Source of the DNA: JAHDNZ01 sp036721855 | GTDB lineage: Bacteria; Bacillota; DTU065 | Length of the DNA: 64,000 nucleotides | Direction of reading: 5' to 3' | NCBI GenBank assembly: GCA_036721855.1 | Contig: DAIMKF010000007.1 | Coordinates: 1-64,000, forward strand | Shown: positions 44,719 through 53,742 of the stretch, piece by piece | Layout of the letters: each line of letters begins with the position of its first letter | Numbering within the stretch: the first letter of the stretch is position 1 | Notes under the pieces: model-generated | The model's database searches: none | The model's input: the letters and a program-made list of their open reading frames with translations, nothing else | Told to the model about the DNA's origin: nothing | Program-made: the position numbers and the translations under genes

Positions 44719-46157
44719 TGGCAAGTTATTATGGTTCCATAAAAATTGAAAGCCCAAACAATCTAGAGCAGACCTTAAAAAGTGCCATAGATATGTTTTT
44801 CTACCAAAGAAAGCCCCCCAAGCTAACTATTCGAGTAAGCGAAATGCCCGAAACTGTTATAGTTGAGGTTTTCGGCGAGGATAAAAAGGCTGTAGGTATG
44901 GCTAGAGATGTTCTGGCAGGTGATAATCGCTGGCTAAAAACCGATCTTAAGCGTAGAAAGGGCGAACTCACAAAGACTGCAGCCGTTGGAGCCTTGGCAG
45001 ATTATACCAAAAGAAAACTTTTTTGGGGTTCACTAGAAGGTGTAAGACCAGGCAATCTCTACCGCCTGCTTTTAGAAAGAGGGTTTAACCTTGAAGAGAC
45101 CGAACTGATACTAAAGTCCATCTATGGCCTTAGTGTTGAAAAAGCTAAACTTCTAGAAAGTATCTATCAAAAACAGACCAAGATTTGTTCTCAAAAAACA
45201 AAGCGGGCTGTAAGCCTCTATATTGGGATCCCTTTTTGTCCAACACGTTGTGCTTATTGTTCTTTTGCTGCCTATCCGTTAAGTAGTCACGGCCATTTGA
45301 AAAAGGAGTTTCTCAAGGCACTTTACAAAGAACTTAGAGAACTAAACAGTTTTTTTTTAGCAAACAAAATCTCAGTTGATAGCGTCTATATTGGTGGAGG
45401 AACCCCAACGTCTCTTACAGCTTTAGAACTTCAAGAACTTGTAGAGCTTTTGCCAAACACAAAAGAACTGACTGTAGAAGCCGGCAGACCAGACAGTATC
45501 GATCCACAAAAGCTAGCAGTCTTAAAAGCAGGTGGTGTAAACAGAGTTTGCGTCAATCCGCAAACCTTAAATCAAAAAACACTTGATTTAATTGGCCGCA
45601 GTCATACACTTCCTCAGTTTTTTCAGGCGGTCTCTCTAGTTAGAGAGGCCAAAATACCGGTGCTAAATATTGATTTAATTGCAGGTCTTCCAGGTGAAAG
45701 TGTTCTGGATATGGAATTTGCTCTCGATAAAATATTAGCACTTGCTCCTGAAAATGTTACTGTGCATACCTTAGCTACCAAGAGAGCCTCTAGGTGGTAC
45801 CAAGAACTTAAAAACTGGTCATTGCCTCTTGAGGAAGAGACTCTGCAGATGGTGGCTCTAGCTTCGCAGAGATTAAAAGAGGCTCGCTTAAAACCCTATT
45901 ATCTTTATAGACAAAGGCATATGGCAGCAAATCTGGAGAATATAGGGTATGCAATTGAAGGCACCGAGTGTTATTATAATATTGTTATGATTGAAGAGTT
46001 GCAGACTGTAGTTGGTCTGGGAGCAGGAGCTTCGACCAGGTTTTTAGGTAAAACTATTTCTAGAGTTATCAACCCCAAGTGCCCGGCAACTTATAGTCAG
46101 AGAGTAGGAGATTTGATTAAGGTTAAAAAAGAGAATCTAACCCGGCTGTTTGGCTGA
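44718..46157 (+). CDS. hemZ: HemZ-type coproporphyrinogen dehydrogenase, radical SAM
   Basis: HemZ is a second HemN-like radical SAM protein of Firmicutes. The 479-residue protein has a family-specific N-terminal domain (about 1-150, ADYTKRKLFWGSLEGVRPGNLYRLLLERG) and a radical SAM domain with IGIPFCPTRCAYCSF, YIGGGTPTSL, EAGRPDSID and NIDLIAGLPGES. ATG 44718 overlaps the previous stop and follows GGAGGAG. Its exact reaction in anaerobes is uncertain. hemW lies 30 kb upstream. Confidence 0.92.
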   Translation: MASYYGSIKIESPNNLEQTLKSAIDMFFYQRKPPKLTIRVSEMPETVIVEVFGEDKKAVGMARDVLAGDNRWLKTDLKRRKGELTKTAAVGALADYTKRKLFWGSLEGVRPGNLYRLLLERGFNLEETELILKSIYGLSVEKAKLLESIYQKQTKICSQKTKRAVSLYIGIPFCPTRCAYCSFAAYPLSSHGHLKKEFLKALYKELRELNSFFLANKISVDSVYIGGGTPTSLTALELQELVELLPNTKELTVEAGRPDSIDPQKLAVLKAGGVNRVCVNPQTLNQKTLDLIGRSHTLPQFFQAVSLVREAKIPVLNIDLIAGLPGESVLDMEFALDKILALAPENVTVHTLATKRASRWYQELKNWSLPLEEETLQMVALASQRLKEARLKPYYLYRQRHMAANLENIGYAIEGTECYYNIVMIEELQTVVGLGAGASTRFLGKTISRVINPKCPATYSQRVGDLIKVKKENLTRLFG

Positions 46158-46162
46158 TTTAA

Positions 46163-46192
46163 TTGACAAGCGGCGAATAGTTCAGTTAAAAT
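46163..46192 (+). promoter_or_regulatory. Sigma-A promoter of the foldase gene
   Basis: TTGACA (46163-46168), 18 bases, then TAAAAT (46187-46192), 41 bases before the start codon. Confidence 0.65.
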
Positions 46193-46233
46193 GAAAAAGG
46201 TATTTGTGATGCAATTTTAAGGAGGGAAAAGCT

Positions 46234-47727
46234 TTGGCTTTAATGTCCAAACTTCGTGCTAATACTAAAGCCATTTTAGTGGCGGCAGGTATTATTCTTG
46301 TTATAGGAACGGTGGCAGCTTCGTTTGCAATGGCAGGCTCTTCAAGCAAAGCTCAATCTAGGTATGTGGCTGAGATTAATGGAACTAAAATCGATAGAGC
46401 TCAATTTGAAAAGGATTTCTACTTTGTTTGGCAACAACAAAATCAGATGAGTTATGGTCAGCTTACAGGACTTGATCAGGAGCCCTTAAGAGCTCAATAT
46501 TTGATGCAGCTTCTCATGCGTGAAGCCCTCCTTGATGAAGCCAAGAAACTAAAACTTGACGCCACCAAGGAAGAGATTGAAACTGAGCTCAAAACTATTG
46601 AAGACTCAGTTGGTGGTGCAGAAGAGTTACGTGCACGTTTAGAGATGATGGATATTACTCTTGATACTTTAAAAAAAGATATTAAAGAGTCCTTAGTATT
46701 TCAAAAACTACAGGAAGAACTGACCAAAGACATAACTATTTCAGAGGCTGAGATTAGATCTCAACTTGAAGAGGTAACTGCCAGCCATATTCTTGTTGAG
46801 GATGAGGCCTTGGCCAATGATCTCTATCAACAGCTACAAGACGGAGCTGATTTTGCCACACTGGCCAAAGAAAACTCTGTTGATCCTGGCAGTAAGGACG
46901 AAGGTGGCCAACTCGGTTCATTTGGAAAAGGTGTTATGGTCAAAGAATTCGAAGAAGCTGTCTTTGCTTTGCAAGAAGGCGAGATTAGCAAACCGGTAAA
47001 GACTCAATATGGTTATCATATTATTAAAGTTACTGAATACAAAACAGCCGATGATGCTACTTTTGAAGAGAAAAAAGAAGAAATCGAAGAGACACTTCTT
47101 AATAACCAAAAGAACGAAGTGCTCGCAAAATACATTGCTGACTTAAAAGATAAGTCCAAGATTAAAATCTATGATTCGCAAATAAGAGCTTGGCATGAAT
47201 TGAATGAAGGCAAAATCGATGAAGCTATTAAATCTTATAACAAAGCTCAAAAGGAAAAACCAGGTGATCCTTATATCATGGCCTCATTAGGGGAAGCTTA
47301 TCAAAAGAAAGGCGACTTAGATAAGGCCTGGGATTTTTATAAACAAGCCGCAGCAAGTTCTAGTGAACCAGCTGTAAAGATTAATATGGCTATGGTTGGT
47401 CAGACTAAGATTCAAAACATTATTAATGCTCAAGAAACCGACGAACAAAAGAGCATAGTTGAGTGGGCTAAAGAAGACGATGAAATTAGCACTATCTATG
47501 CTGAGGTAAGTAAGGCTTTGATTGATGCTTCCGAAGGAGCCAATGATAATATTTGGACCCATTATCAGATAGCTCAAATTTTCAATATCTTTGGAGACAT
47601 AGAAAATCGCCAAGCTGAGATGGACAAAATCAAGGCCATAACCGAAAAGCTAGAAGCTGAAAATGCTGAAGATGAAACTACCGACACATCTGATGCTATT
47701 GAGACAGATGAAGCTTCTCAGGAGTAG
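46234..47727 (+). CDS. Exported parvulin-type peptidyl-prolyl isomerase with TPR-like tail
   Basis: Such proteins (PrsA/SurA type) help secreted proteins fold outside the membrane. The 497-residue protein has an N-terminal membrane anchor (about 12-33) with no lipobox cysteine, a SurA_N-like helical domain, a PpiC rotamase domain (ASHILVEDEALA to QYGYHIIKV, about 188-272), then a helical region with a TPR-like repeat (PYIMASLGEAYQKKGDLDKAWDFYKQA) and a disordered acidic tail. TTG 46234 is seven bases after AAGGAGGG. Confidence 0.9.
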   Translation: MALMSKLRANTKAILVAAGIILVIGTVAASFAMAGSSSKAQSRYVAEINGTKIDRAQFEKDFYFVWQQQNQMSYGQLTGLDQEPLRAQYLMQLLMREALLDEAKKLKLDATKEEIETELKTIEDSVGGAEELRARLEMMDITLDTLKKDIKESLVFQKLQEELTKDITISEAEIRSQLEEVTASHILVEDEALANDLYQQLQDGADFATLAKENSVDPGSKDEGGQLGSFGKGVMVKEFEEAVFALQEGEISKPVKTQYGYHIIKVTEYKTADDATFEEKKEEIEETLLNNQKNEVLAKYIADLKDKSKIKIYDSQIRAWHELNEGKIDEAIKSYNKAQKEKPGDPYIMASLGEAYQKKGDLDKAWDFYKQAAASSSEPAVKINMAMVGQTKIQNIINAQETDEQKSIVEWAKEDDEISTIYAEVSKALIDASEGANDNIWTHYQIAQIFNIFGDIENRQAEMDKIKAITEKLEAENAEDETTDTSDAIETDEASQE

Positions 47728-47761
47728 TATTTTTGGTAGCTTATTGGGTTAAAGATATTTC

Positions 47762-47799
47762 GGGAAGTGGTGGCATTTGTCACTACTTCCCTTTATAAT
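47762..47799 (+). terminator. Hairpin before hisS, weak terminator or promoter boundary
   Basis: GGGAAGTGGTG (47762-47772) pairs with CACTACTTCCC (47781-47791) with one G-U pair; the tail is TTTATAAT. TATAAT at 47794-47799 is a perfect -10 sequence but no good -35 lies 17 bases upstream. No T-box motif is present before hisS. Confidence 0.5.
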
Positions 47800-47824
47800 G
47801 ATATAAATACCAGAGGTGATAAAA

Positions 47825-49066
47825 GTGATCCTGCGACCCAAAGGCACCAATGATCTGCTTCCCGAAGAGATTTGGCGCTGGCATAAACTTGAAGAACTCA
47901 TCCGTAAAGAATGTGCTCTTTTTAACTTTCACGAAATACGAACCCCGGTTTTTGAGGAGACAAAACTATTTCAGCGAGGTATCGGCGAGGGTACGGATAT
48001 AGTAGAAAAAGAGATGTATACCTTTACAGACAAGGGTGGACGTTCGTTAACTCTAAGACCTGAAGGCACAGCTTCTGTAGTCAGAGCATTTATTGAAAAC
48101 AACCTCAAAGGGATGGGGTTGCCTGTTAAGTTGTATTACTTTGGTCCGATGTTTCGTTATGAAAGACCGCAAGCTGGAAGATATAGACAGTTCTACCAAT
48201 TTGGTGTGGAGTGTTTTGGCTCCATGGAGCCTGTATTAGATGCCGAAGTAATTTTACTGGCTTCGGAAATTTATAAGAAACTAGGGATAAAAAATGTTGT
48301 TTTAAGACTTAACTCCATTGGATGTCCGCAGTGTCGTCCTCTGTATATTGCCAAATTGATAGAACAACTGGGAAATAATAAGGATAAACTTTGCCAAGAT
48401 TGCCTTAGACGTTTGGATGTGAACCCCTTGCGGGTTTTAGACTGCAAAGAAAAAAAATGCCAGGCGATAACAACAAGCTTACCCTCTATCACCGACTATT
48501 TGTGTCCGGAGTGCAAGACGCATTTTACAAAATTAAAACAGATCCTTACCCTTTGGAAGCTTTCATATGTCGAGGAGCCGCGGCTAGTTCGGGGTTTGGA
48601 TTATTATACTAAGACAGTCTTTGAGTTTACGGGCGAAAATCTAGGTGCTCAAAATGCAATAGGAGCTGGGGGGCGTTATGATAAGCTGGTAGAGGAGATA
48701 GGTGGAGAAAAAACATATGCGGTTGGCTTTGCCATGGGGATTGAACGCACTTTGCAAAGTGTTGATGCTTCTTGGCAAAAGGAACCAGATGTGGATCTAT
48801 ATATTGTAAGTATCGGTGATCAAACTAAAGAAGAAGCCCTGCGGCAGCTTATACTTGCTCGGCAACAAGGAATAAAAGCAGAACTAGATACCTTAAACCG
48901 CTCCGTAAAAGCTCAATTCAAACAAGCAGACAAATTAAGAGCTAAATTCTGTTTAATCCTTGGCCCGGATGAATTAGTAAAAGGTCAGGTTAAACTTAAA
49001 AATATGCAAAGTGGAGAAGAACTCCAGTTGCCTCTCGGTGACTGGTTAGGGGGCATTATACTATGA
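47825..49066 (+). CDS. hisS: Histidyl-tRNA synthetase
   Basis: This class II synthetase charges tRNA-His. The 413-residue protein contains PKGTNDLLPEE, motif 1 FHEIRTPVFEET, motif 2 YYFGPMFRYERPQAGRYRQFYQFGVE, the histidine motif RGLDYYTKTVFEF and motif 3 AVGFAMGIERT. GTG 47825 is six bases after AGAGGTG, in which the GTG at 47816 lies. It overlaps aspS by four bases, the standard hisS-aspS operon. Confidence 0.98.
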   Translation: MILRPKGTNDLLPEEIWRWHKLEELIRKECALFNFHEIRTPVFEETKLFQRGIGEGTDIVEKEMYTFTDKGGRSLTLRPEGTASVVRAFIENNLKGMGLPVKLYYFGPMFRYERPQAGRYRQFYQFGVECFGSMEPVLDAEVILLASEIYKKLGIKNVVLRLNSIGCPQCRPLYIAKLIEQLGNNKDKLCQDCLRRLDVNPLRVLDCKEKKCQAITTSLPSITDYLCPECKTHFTKLKQILTLWKLSYVEEPRLVRGLDYYTKTVFEFTGENLGAQNAIGAGGRYDKLVEEIGGEKTYAVGFAMGIERTLQSVDASWQKEPDVDLYIVSIGDQTKEEALRQLILARQQGIKAELDTLNRSVKAQFKQADKLRAKFCLILGPDELVKGQVKLKNMQSGEELQLPLGDWLGGIIL

Positions 49067-50817
49067 TGAAGGATAGAGATTGTGGATTACTTAATAAAAA
49101 AGATGCGGGTCAAGTCGTTACTTTAAGCGGTTGGGTTCATCGTCGCCGTGATCATGGTGGTTTAATCTTTGTAGATTTAAGAGACCGTTCCGGTATTGTT
49201 CAGGTTGTCTTTGATCCTGATACCGGTAAAGAAAATTTCCGCTTGGCCGAAAAGCTAAGAAGTGAGTTTTGTGTGCAACTCAAGGGTGAAGTGTTAATTA
49301 GACCTGAAGGTTTGGAAAACAAAGAACTTTCAACTGGCGAAATTGAGGTCAAAGCCCGGAGTTTAACTATTCTCTCTCAATCTCAGGCACTACCTTTTGC
49401 TCTTGATACCAGAGTAGATGTCGATGAAGCGGTTAGATTAAAATATCGTTATTTAGATTTAAGACGTCCGGAATTACAACAGAACTTTATCTTAAGGCAT
49501 CAGGTGACAAAAGCCGTAAGAGACTTCCTCGATGAGCAAGGATTTTTAGAGGTAGAGACACCTATGCTTACCAAATCGACACCAGAAGGAGCTAGAGACT
49601 ATCTGGTTCCTAGCCGTGTCAATCCCGGAACGTTTTTTGCACTACCTCAATCACCACAACTTTTCAAACAGTTATTAATGGTCTCCGGTTTTGAAAAGTA
49701 TTTCCAAATAGTTAAATGTTTCCGCGATGAGGATCTACGTAAGGATAGGCAACCGGAATTTACCCAAATCGATTTGGAGATGTCCTTTGTTGAAGAACAA
49801 GACATCCAGGATTTGATGGAGAGAATGTTTGTCTATCTCTTTGAGAGAGTTTATGCAATTAAACTGGATACACCCTTTCCACGAATGACCTATCAAGAAG
49901 CCATGAGCCGCTACGGTTCGGACAAACCGGATACCCGTTTTGGCATGGAATTAATTGATCTAACTGATCTGTTAGGAGATTGTGGGTTTAAAGTCTTTGC
50001 TGAGACCATCAAAAAAGGCGGACAGGTAAAAGGGATATGTGTTAAAGGTTGTGCCGATTATACCAGAAAGCAACTCGATGATCTGACAATCCAGGCTCAA
50101 GAACTAGGTGCAAAAGGCCTGGCCTGGATGCTTATTAAAGATGAAATCAAAAGCCCGATTGCTAAATTCTTTACTGCTGCAGAATTAGCAAACATAACTC
50201 AAAGGTTAGAAGCCCAAAAAGGCGATCTCCTTCTTCTTATGGCCGACAAAAAAGAGACTGTTGCTGCAGTATTAGGCAGACTCCGGCTAGATTTAGGAGA
50301 GGCTCTTGGTCTAATTCCTAAAGACAGGCTTAATTTTCTTTGGGTAGTCGATTTCCCACTTTTAGAGTGGGACAAGGATGAAAATCGGTATCTGGCAGTG
50401 CACCATCCCTTTACAGCTCCCAAAGAGGAGAATTTTGCTGAAGATCCCGCCAACGCCTTGGCTAAAGCATATGATCTAGTTTTAAATGGGGTCGAGCTTG
50501 GTGGCGGTTCAATTAGAATCCATGATGCTAATTTACAGAGAAAACTCTTTAAAGTGCTGGGGATATCGGAGCAAGAAGCTGAGGAAAAGTTTGGTTTCTT
50601 ACTACAAGCCTTTAAGTTTGGGCCTCCACCGCACGGGGGTATTGCCTTTGGCTTGGATCGTATGATCTGGCTTTTGGCCAAGGCAGACTCCATCCGTGAT
50701 GTGATAGCGTTTCCTAAAACCCAAAAGGCTATCTGTCTTCTTACGGAAGCACCTTCAATGGTAAGCTCCAAACAGTTAAAAGAACTCCATATTGCTTCAA
50801 CTGTAGTCAAGCCATAG
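49063..50817 (+). CDS. aspS: Aspartyl-tRNA synthetase
   Basis: This class II synthetase charges tRNA-Asp, possibly also tRNA-Asn. The 584-residue bacterial-type protein has an OB-fold anticodon domain (VTLSGWVHRRRDHGGLIFVDLRDRSGIVQVVFD), motif 2 FQIVKCFRDEDLRKDRQPEFTQID, the GAD insertion domain and motif 3 GIAFGLDRMIWLLA. The start is ATG 49063 or the next codon, 49066, overlapping hisS. No gatCAB genes are seen here, so tRNA specificity cannot be judged. Confidence 0.98.
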   Translation: MMKDRDCGLLNKKDAGQVVTLSGWVHRRRDHGGLIFVDLRDRSGIVQVVFDPDTGKENFRLAEKLRSEFCVQLKGEVLIRPEGLENKELSTGEIEVKARSLTILSQSQALPFALDTRVDVDEAVRLKYRYLDLRRPELQQNFILRHQVTKAVRDFLDEQGFLEVETPMLTKSTPEGARDYLVPSRVNPGTFFALPQSPQLFKQLLMVSGFEKYFQIVKCFRDEDLRKDRQPEFTQIDLEMSFVEEQDIQDLMERMFVYLFERVYAIKLDTPFPRMTYQEAMSRYGSDKPDTRFGMELIDLTDLLGDCGFKVFAETIKKGGQVKGICVKGCADYTRKQLDDLTIQAQELGAKGLAWMLIKDEIKSPIAKFFTAAELANITQRLEAQKGDLLLLMADKKETVAAVLGRLRLDLGEALGLIPKDRLNFLWVVDFPLLEWDKDENRYLAVHHPFTAPKEENFAEDPANALAKAYDLVLNGVELGGGSIRIHDANLQRKLFKVLGISEQEAEEKFGFLLQAFKFGPPPHGGIAFGLDRMIWLLAKADSIRDVIAFPKTQKAICLLTEAPSMVSSKQLKELHIASTVVKP

Positions 50818-50839
50818 CTTGGCAACATTTGCTATTCCA

Positions 50840-50868
50840 TTGAAGAAAAACTCAAATTATGCTATCAT
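50840..50868 (+). promoter_or_regulatory. Sigma-A promoter of 6S RNA
   Basis: TTGAAG (50840-50845) and TATCAT (50863-50868) are 17 bases apart, placing transcription start near 50875. Confidence 0.75.
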
Positions 50869-50875
50869 AAAGTCA

Positions 50876-51062
50876 CAACGAGACCCTGCTGTGTTCGTAG
50901 TCAAGCTGATTAAGTTATGAGCCAACACACTTAGAAAGGGAGCCCGGATGTTTTGCAGTGGCCGCAAGACCCTAGGGATTTGCGAAAGCTGTAAACAGGG
51001 TACCCACCTGCTTTAGCAGGTTCATCAACATTCAGCCCCAGCGGCACGGCGGGGACCTGCTA
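50876..51062 (+). ncRNA. ssrS: 6S RNA
   Basis: 6S RNA mimics an open promoter and holds housekeeping RNA polymerase in stationary phase. The roughly 187-base RNA has a closing stem GACCCTGCTGTG (50882-50893) with CACGGCGGGGAC (51045-51056), a long imperfect rod, and a small central-bubble hairpin CCTGC/GCAGG near 51007-51020. It lies between aspS and the tcdA-like gene, the same place as bsrA in Bacillus subtilis. It has its own promoter and terminator. The exact ends are estimates. Confidence 0.85.
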
Positions 51063-51066
51063 AAAA

Positions 51067-51092
51067 AGGGAGCCAAATTGGGGCTCCTTTTT
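51067..51092 (+). terminator. Intrinsic terminator of 6S RNA
   Basis: GGAGCC (51069-51074) pairs with GGCTCC (51082-51087), followed by five T residues. Confidence 0.85.
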
Positions 51093-51136
51093 GTTAATCT
51101 TTAAGAGCAACAACGAGGATTAAGGTGGTGCCAGCC

Positions 51137-51847
51137 ATGAGTCAGGACCATTATCTATCAAGGACAAGTCTTGTTATAGGCGAAAAAGCCCTTTTAAGGC
51201 TTTTTGAAAGCAGGGTTATTGTATGTGGCCTAGGTGGTGTTGGCAGTGCGGCTGCAGAGGCTTTAGCACGTTCAGGAATCGGGTTTTTAAAATTAATAGA
51301 TGGTGATGTAGTTGATCAGACTAACCTAAATCGTCAACTGGTAGCATTGAGATCGAATATCGGCCAAGACAAGACTGAAGCATTAAAGAACAGACTCCTA
51401 GATGCTGCACCTTTGACTAAGGTTGAAGCTGTAAAGGTGTTTCTTACACCATTAAACCTTAAACAATATATTACTGATACTGACTATGTGGTTGATTGTA
51501 TCGATGATGTCGAAGCTAAAACGGCTTTAATTGTTTACTGTATACAAAACAATATCAGGATTGTATCTTCTATGGGAGCTGGAGGGAGACTGGATCCCAC
51601 ACTTATTCGCAGTGGTGATATCTCAGAGACTAACACCGATCCTTTGGCTAAAGTGATGCGTAAAAGACTTAAGGAGCAAGGTGTTAAAAAAGGGCTTAAA
51701 GTTATCTATTCGCTGGAAAAGCCTGTTAAAGCCACGGAAATAGACGGGAGATTTCTAATTGGTTCAACAGCCTTTGTGCCTCCGGCTACAGGTCTTGCTC
51801 TAGCTTCTTTAGTAGTGAGAGACTTAATAAATGAGCCAATTGTTTGA
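51137..51847 (+). CDS. tcdA: TcdA-like tRNA threonylcarbamoyladenosine dehydratase
   Basis: TcdA cyclises t6A37 in tRNA to ct6A using ATP. The 236-residue E1/ThiF-fold protein has the nucleotide-binding VIVCGLGGVGSAAAEALARSG, DGDVVDQTNLNRQ and the ASMGAGGRLDPT-like SSMGAGGRLDPTLI segment that is typical of TcdA/YgdL rather than ThiF or MoeB. ATG 51137 is eight bases after AAGGTGG. Position next to aspS and 6S RNA supports the call. MtaB in this window modifies the same base. Confidence 0.9.
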   Translation: MSQDHYLSRTSLVIGEKALLRLFESRVIVCGLGGVGSAAAEALARSGIGFLKLIDGDVVDQTNLNRQLVALRSNIGQDKTEALKNRLLDAAPLTKVEAVKVFLTPLNLKQYITDTDYVVDCIDDVEAKTALIVYCIQNNIRIVSSMGAGGRLDPTLIRSGDISETNTDPLAKVMRKRLKEQGVKKGLKVIYSLEKPVKATEIDGRFLIGSTAFVPPATGLALASLVVRDLINEPIV

Positions 51848-51952
51848 GCTTTGAGTTATAAAAAAGTAGGGACTAATATTCTCATAAAAGATACCTCTAA
51901 TGCTATTTAAAACATGCTTGTTTTTGTCTCTGAGTGAGTGTGAACTAGATTT

Positions 51953-51996
51953 AAGACCAAGTTTGGCCTAGGCGAGCCTGGTCTTATTTTTTTTTA
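51953..51996 (+). terminator. Intrinsic terminator after tcdA
   Basis: AAGACCA (51953-51959) pairs with TGGTCTT (51979-51985) with an inner GGC/GCC pair, followed by a long T run. Confidence 0.85.
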
Positions 51997-52008
51997 TTAT
52001 TTAGGGTG

Positions 52009-52037
52009 TTGACTATTAAGTAATTTTGCCTCATAAT
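52009..52037 (+). promoter_or_regulatory. Sigma-A promoter of the symporter gene
   Basis: TTGACT (52009-52014), 17 bases, CATAAT (52032-52037). The predicted 5' leader is about 136 bases. Confidence 0.75.
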
Positions 52038-52054
52038 CAATTCTCGTAAAGTAT

Positions 52055-52076
52055 TTACTGCCATCTTTGGCAGTAA
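52055..52076 (+). repeat. Inverted repeat in the symporter leader
   Basis: TTACTGCC (52055-52062) and GGCAGTAA (52069-52076) flank ATCTTT. It lies about 11 bases after the expected transcription start, without a T run, which suits an operator or an mRNA hairpin rather than a terminator. Confidence 0.55.
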
Positions 52077-52179
52077 GAAAAGTTGTTTGGTATAAGAGAT
52101 TGTTATTAGGTTTATAAGAATTCAAAGTCCGGTAGTTTTGCCTTTTCTCTGGCAGAGTTAAAGGAGGAAGATCGATTTA

Positions 52180-53682
52180 ATGAACAATGCATGGGTAATA
52201 GGTGGCATAGCAGTATACATGTTAGTAATGCTCTACATAGGATATCTAACAAGTAAAAACATCAATAATTCAGAAGACTTTATTGTAGCTGGCAGAAGAC
52301 TACCTTTAGGCTTAGCAACAGCTACACTTTTTGCTACATGGTTTGGTGGCGGCACTTCAATGGGTGCTGCCGGAGAATCATATTATAATGGTTTTTTGGG
52401 GGCCATTGCCGACCCCTTTGGAGCCGGTCTCTGTTTAATTTTGGGTGGTTTTTTCTTTGTTAGAACTATGAGACGGATGAAACTGCTTACTATTGCTGAT
52501 TTTTTTGCTATTAAATATGGTAAGTTAAATGAACTGCTTTCATCAATCATAACCATTCCAGCTTTTGTCGGCTGGGTAGCTGCTGAACTTGTTGCCCTTG
52601 GTTTTATTGTTCATTCAGTTACGGGTCTTTCTCCAACCTGGGGGATAGTAATCTCAGCTTTGGTAGTGTTGTTTTATACCTACCAAGGTGGCATGTGGGC
52701 GGTAACCTTAACTGATTTTGTGCAGATGATAATATTGGTTCTGGGTCTTCTAATAATGTTTCCTATTGTTTTGCATGATATTGGCGGCTTTAATACCTTA
52801 GAGACCAAAATACCAAATGAGATGTTTTATTTCTTTCCAAGAAACGCCGGTTTAACAGATTGGTTATTTTATTTGCAAGCCTGGATAATAGTTGGCTTTG
52901 GTTCTATACCTGGCCAAGATTTAATGCAGAGAGCTCTATCCAGCAAAGATGAGAATACGGCTCAGAAAGCATCTTATTTTTCCGGTTTGGCTTATATTCT
53001 TCTTGGTATAATTCCGGTAACTTTAGGAATCATCGGACGATTAGTTGTGCCTGAGATCCAAAACTCAGAGATGATTTTGGTTGTCTTAGCCCAGAAATAC
53101 TTACCTAATCTGTTAGTGGCTTTATTTGTGGGCGCTTTGCTTTCGGCCATTATGTCTTCTTGTGATAGTGCCATACTTGCTCCTGCAAGCATTATTACCA
53201 GAAACATTGCTCCCCATATCAAAAAACTAACTCCAAAACAAGAATTACTTGTTGCACGTTATGCGACTTTGGGAATAACTCTAGCGTCTTTGGCTACAGC
53301 TTTATGGTTTCAAAACATCTATGATCTGATGGTCTCTTCTTGGGCTTTTTTGCTGGTCGGCTGTTTTGTACCTTTGGTGTTTGGTATTTGGAGCAAAAAG
53401 GCCAATACTCCGGCTGCTACAGCTTCGTCTTTACTTGGTTTTGGTTCCTGGATTTTGCTTTCTATCTTCTCACCCAATACACCCAACGATTTAATCGGTT
53501 TGGGTATCAGTTTTGGAGTTTATGTGGTTGTTATGCTTTCAACCTATAAAAAAGTTACTCCCAGACCACTTCTTGATATCTATGGCAACCCCATTGAATT
53601 AAAGTGGCGCGGTCCAATTCATCCCAAAGTATATGAACCATCTCTAGAGCCGGTAAGCACTGGTTTCACGGCTAAAGAATAA
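52180..53682 (+). CDS. Sodium:solute symporter family transporter
   Basis: SSS-family proteins import small solutes such as amino acids, sugars or carboxylates with sodium. The 500-residue protein has about 13 membrane segments, the N-terminal DFIVAGRRLPLGLATATLFATWFGGGTSMGAAGESY sodium-site region, GFGSIPGQDLMQRALSSKDE and AIMSSCDSAILAPASIITRN, all typical of the family. The substrate cannot be read from sequence. AAAGGAGG lies 12 bases upstream. It is a single-gene unit with promoter and bidirectional terminator. Confidence 0.93.
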   Translation: MNNAWVIGGIAVYMLVMLYIGYLTSKNINNSEDFIVAGRRLPLGLATATLFATWFGGGTSMGAAGESYYNGFLGAIADPFGAGLCLILGGFFFVRTMRRMKLLTIADFFAIKYGKLNELLSSIITIPAFVGWVAAELVALGFIVHSVTGLSPTWGIVISALVVLFYTYQGGMWAVTLTDFVQMIILVLGLLIMFPIVLHDIGGFNTLETKIPNEMFYFFPRNAGLTDWLFYLQAWIIVGFGSIPGQDLMQRALSSKDENTAQKASYFSGLAYILLGIIPVTLGIIGRLVVPEIQNSEMILVVLAQKYLPNLLVALFVGALLSAIMSSCDSAILAPASIITRNIAPHIKKLTPKQELLVARYATLGITLASLATALWFQNIYDLMVSSWAFLLVGCFVPLVFGIWSKKANTPAATASSLLGFGSWILLSIFSPNTPNDLIGLGISFGVYVVVMLSTYKKVTPRPLLDIYGNPIELKWRGPIHPKVYEPSLEPVSTGFTAKE

Positions 53683-53736
53683 AAAACACCCCTCAAAAGG
53701 ACAACCTTCGACCTGTTCTTTGAGGGTGTTTTTTTA
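53681..53736 (+). terminator. Bidirectional terminator between the symporter and deacetylase genes
   Basis: AAAAAACACCCCTCAAA at 53681 pairs with TTTGAGGGTGTTTTTTT ending at 53736, with a one-base bulge. It serves both convergent genes. Confidence 0.85.
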
Positions 53737-53742
53737 TTATAC

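Noticed and set aside
47728..47824. T-box leader before hisS
   Set aside because: No AGGGTGGTACC-type motif is present and the interval is too short; only a plain hairpin is seen.
50199..50828. 209-codon minus-strand open frame opposite aspS
   Set aside because: It covers the conserved catalytic core of aspS, is Ser-rich in the way antisense frames are, and matches no family.
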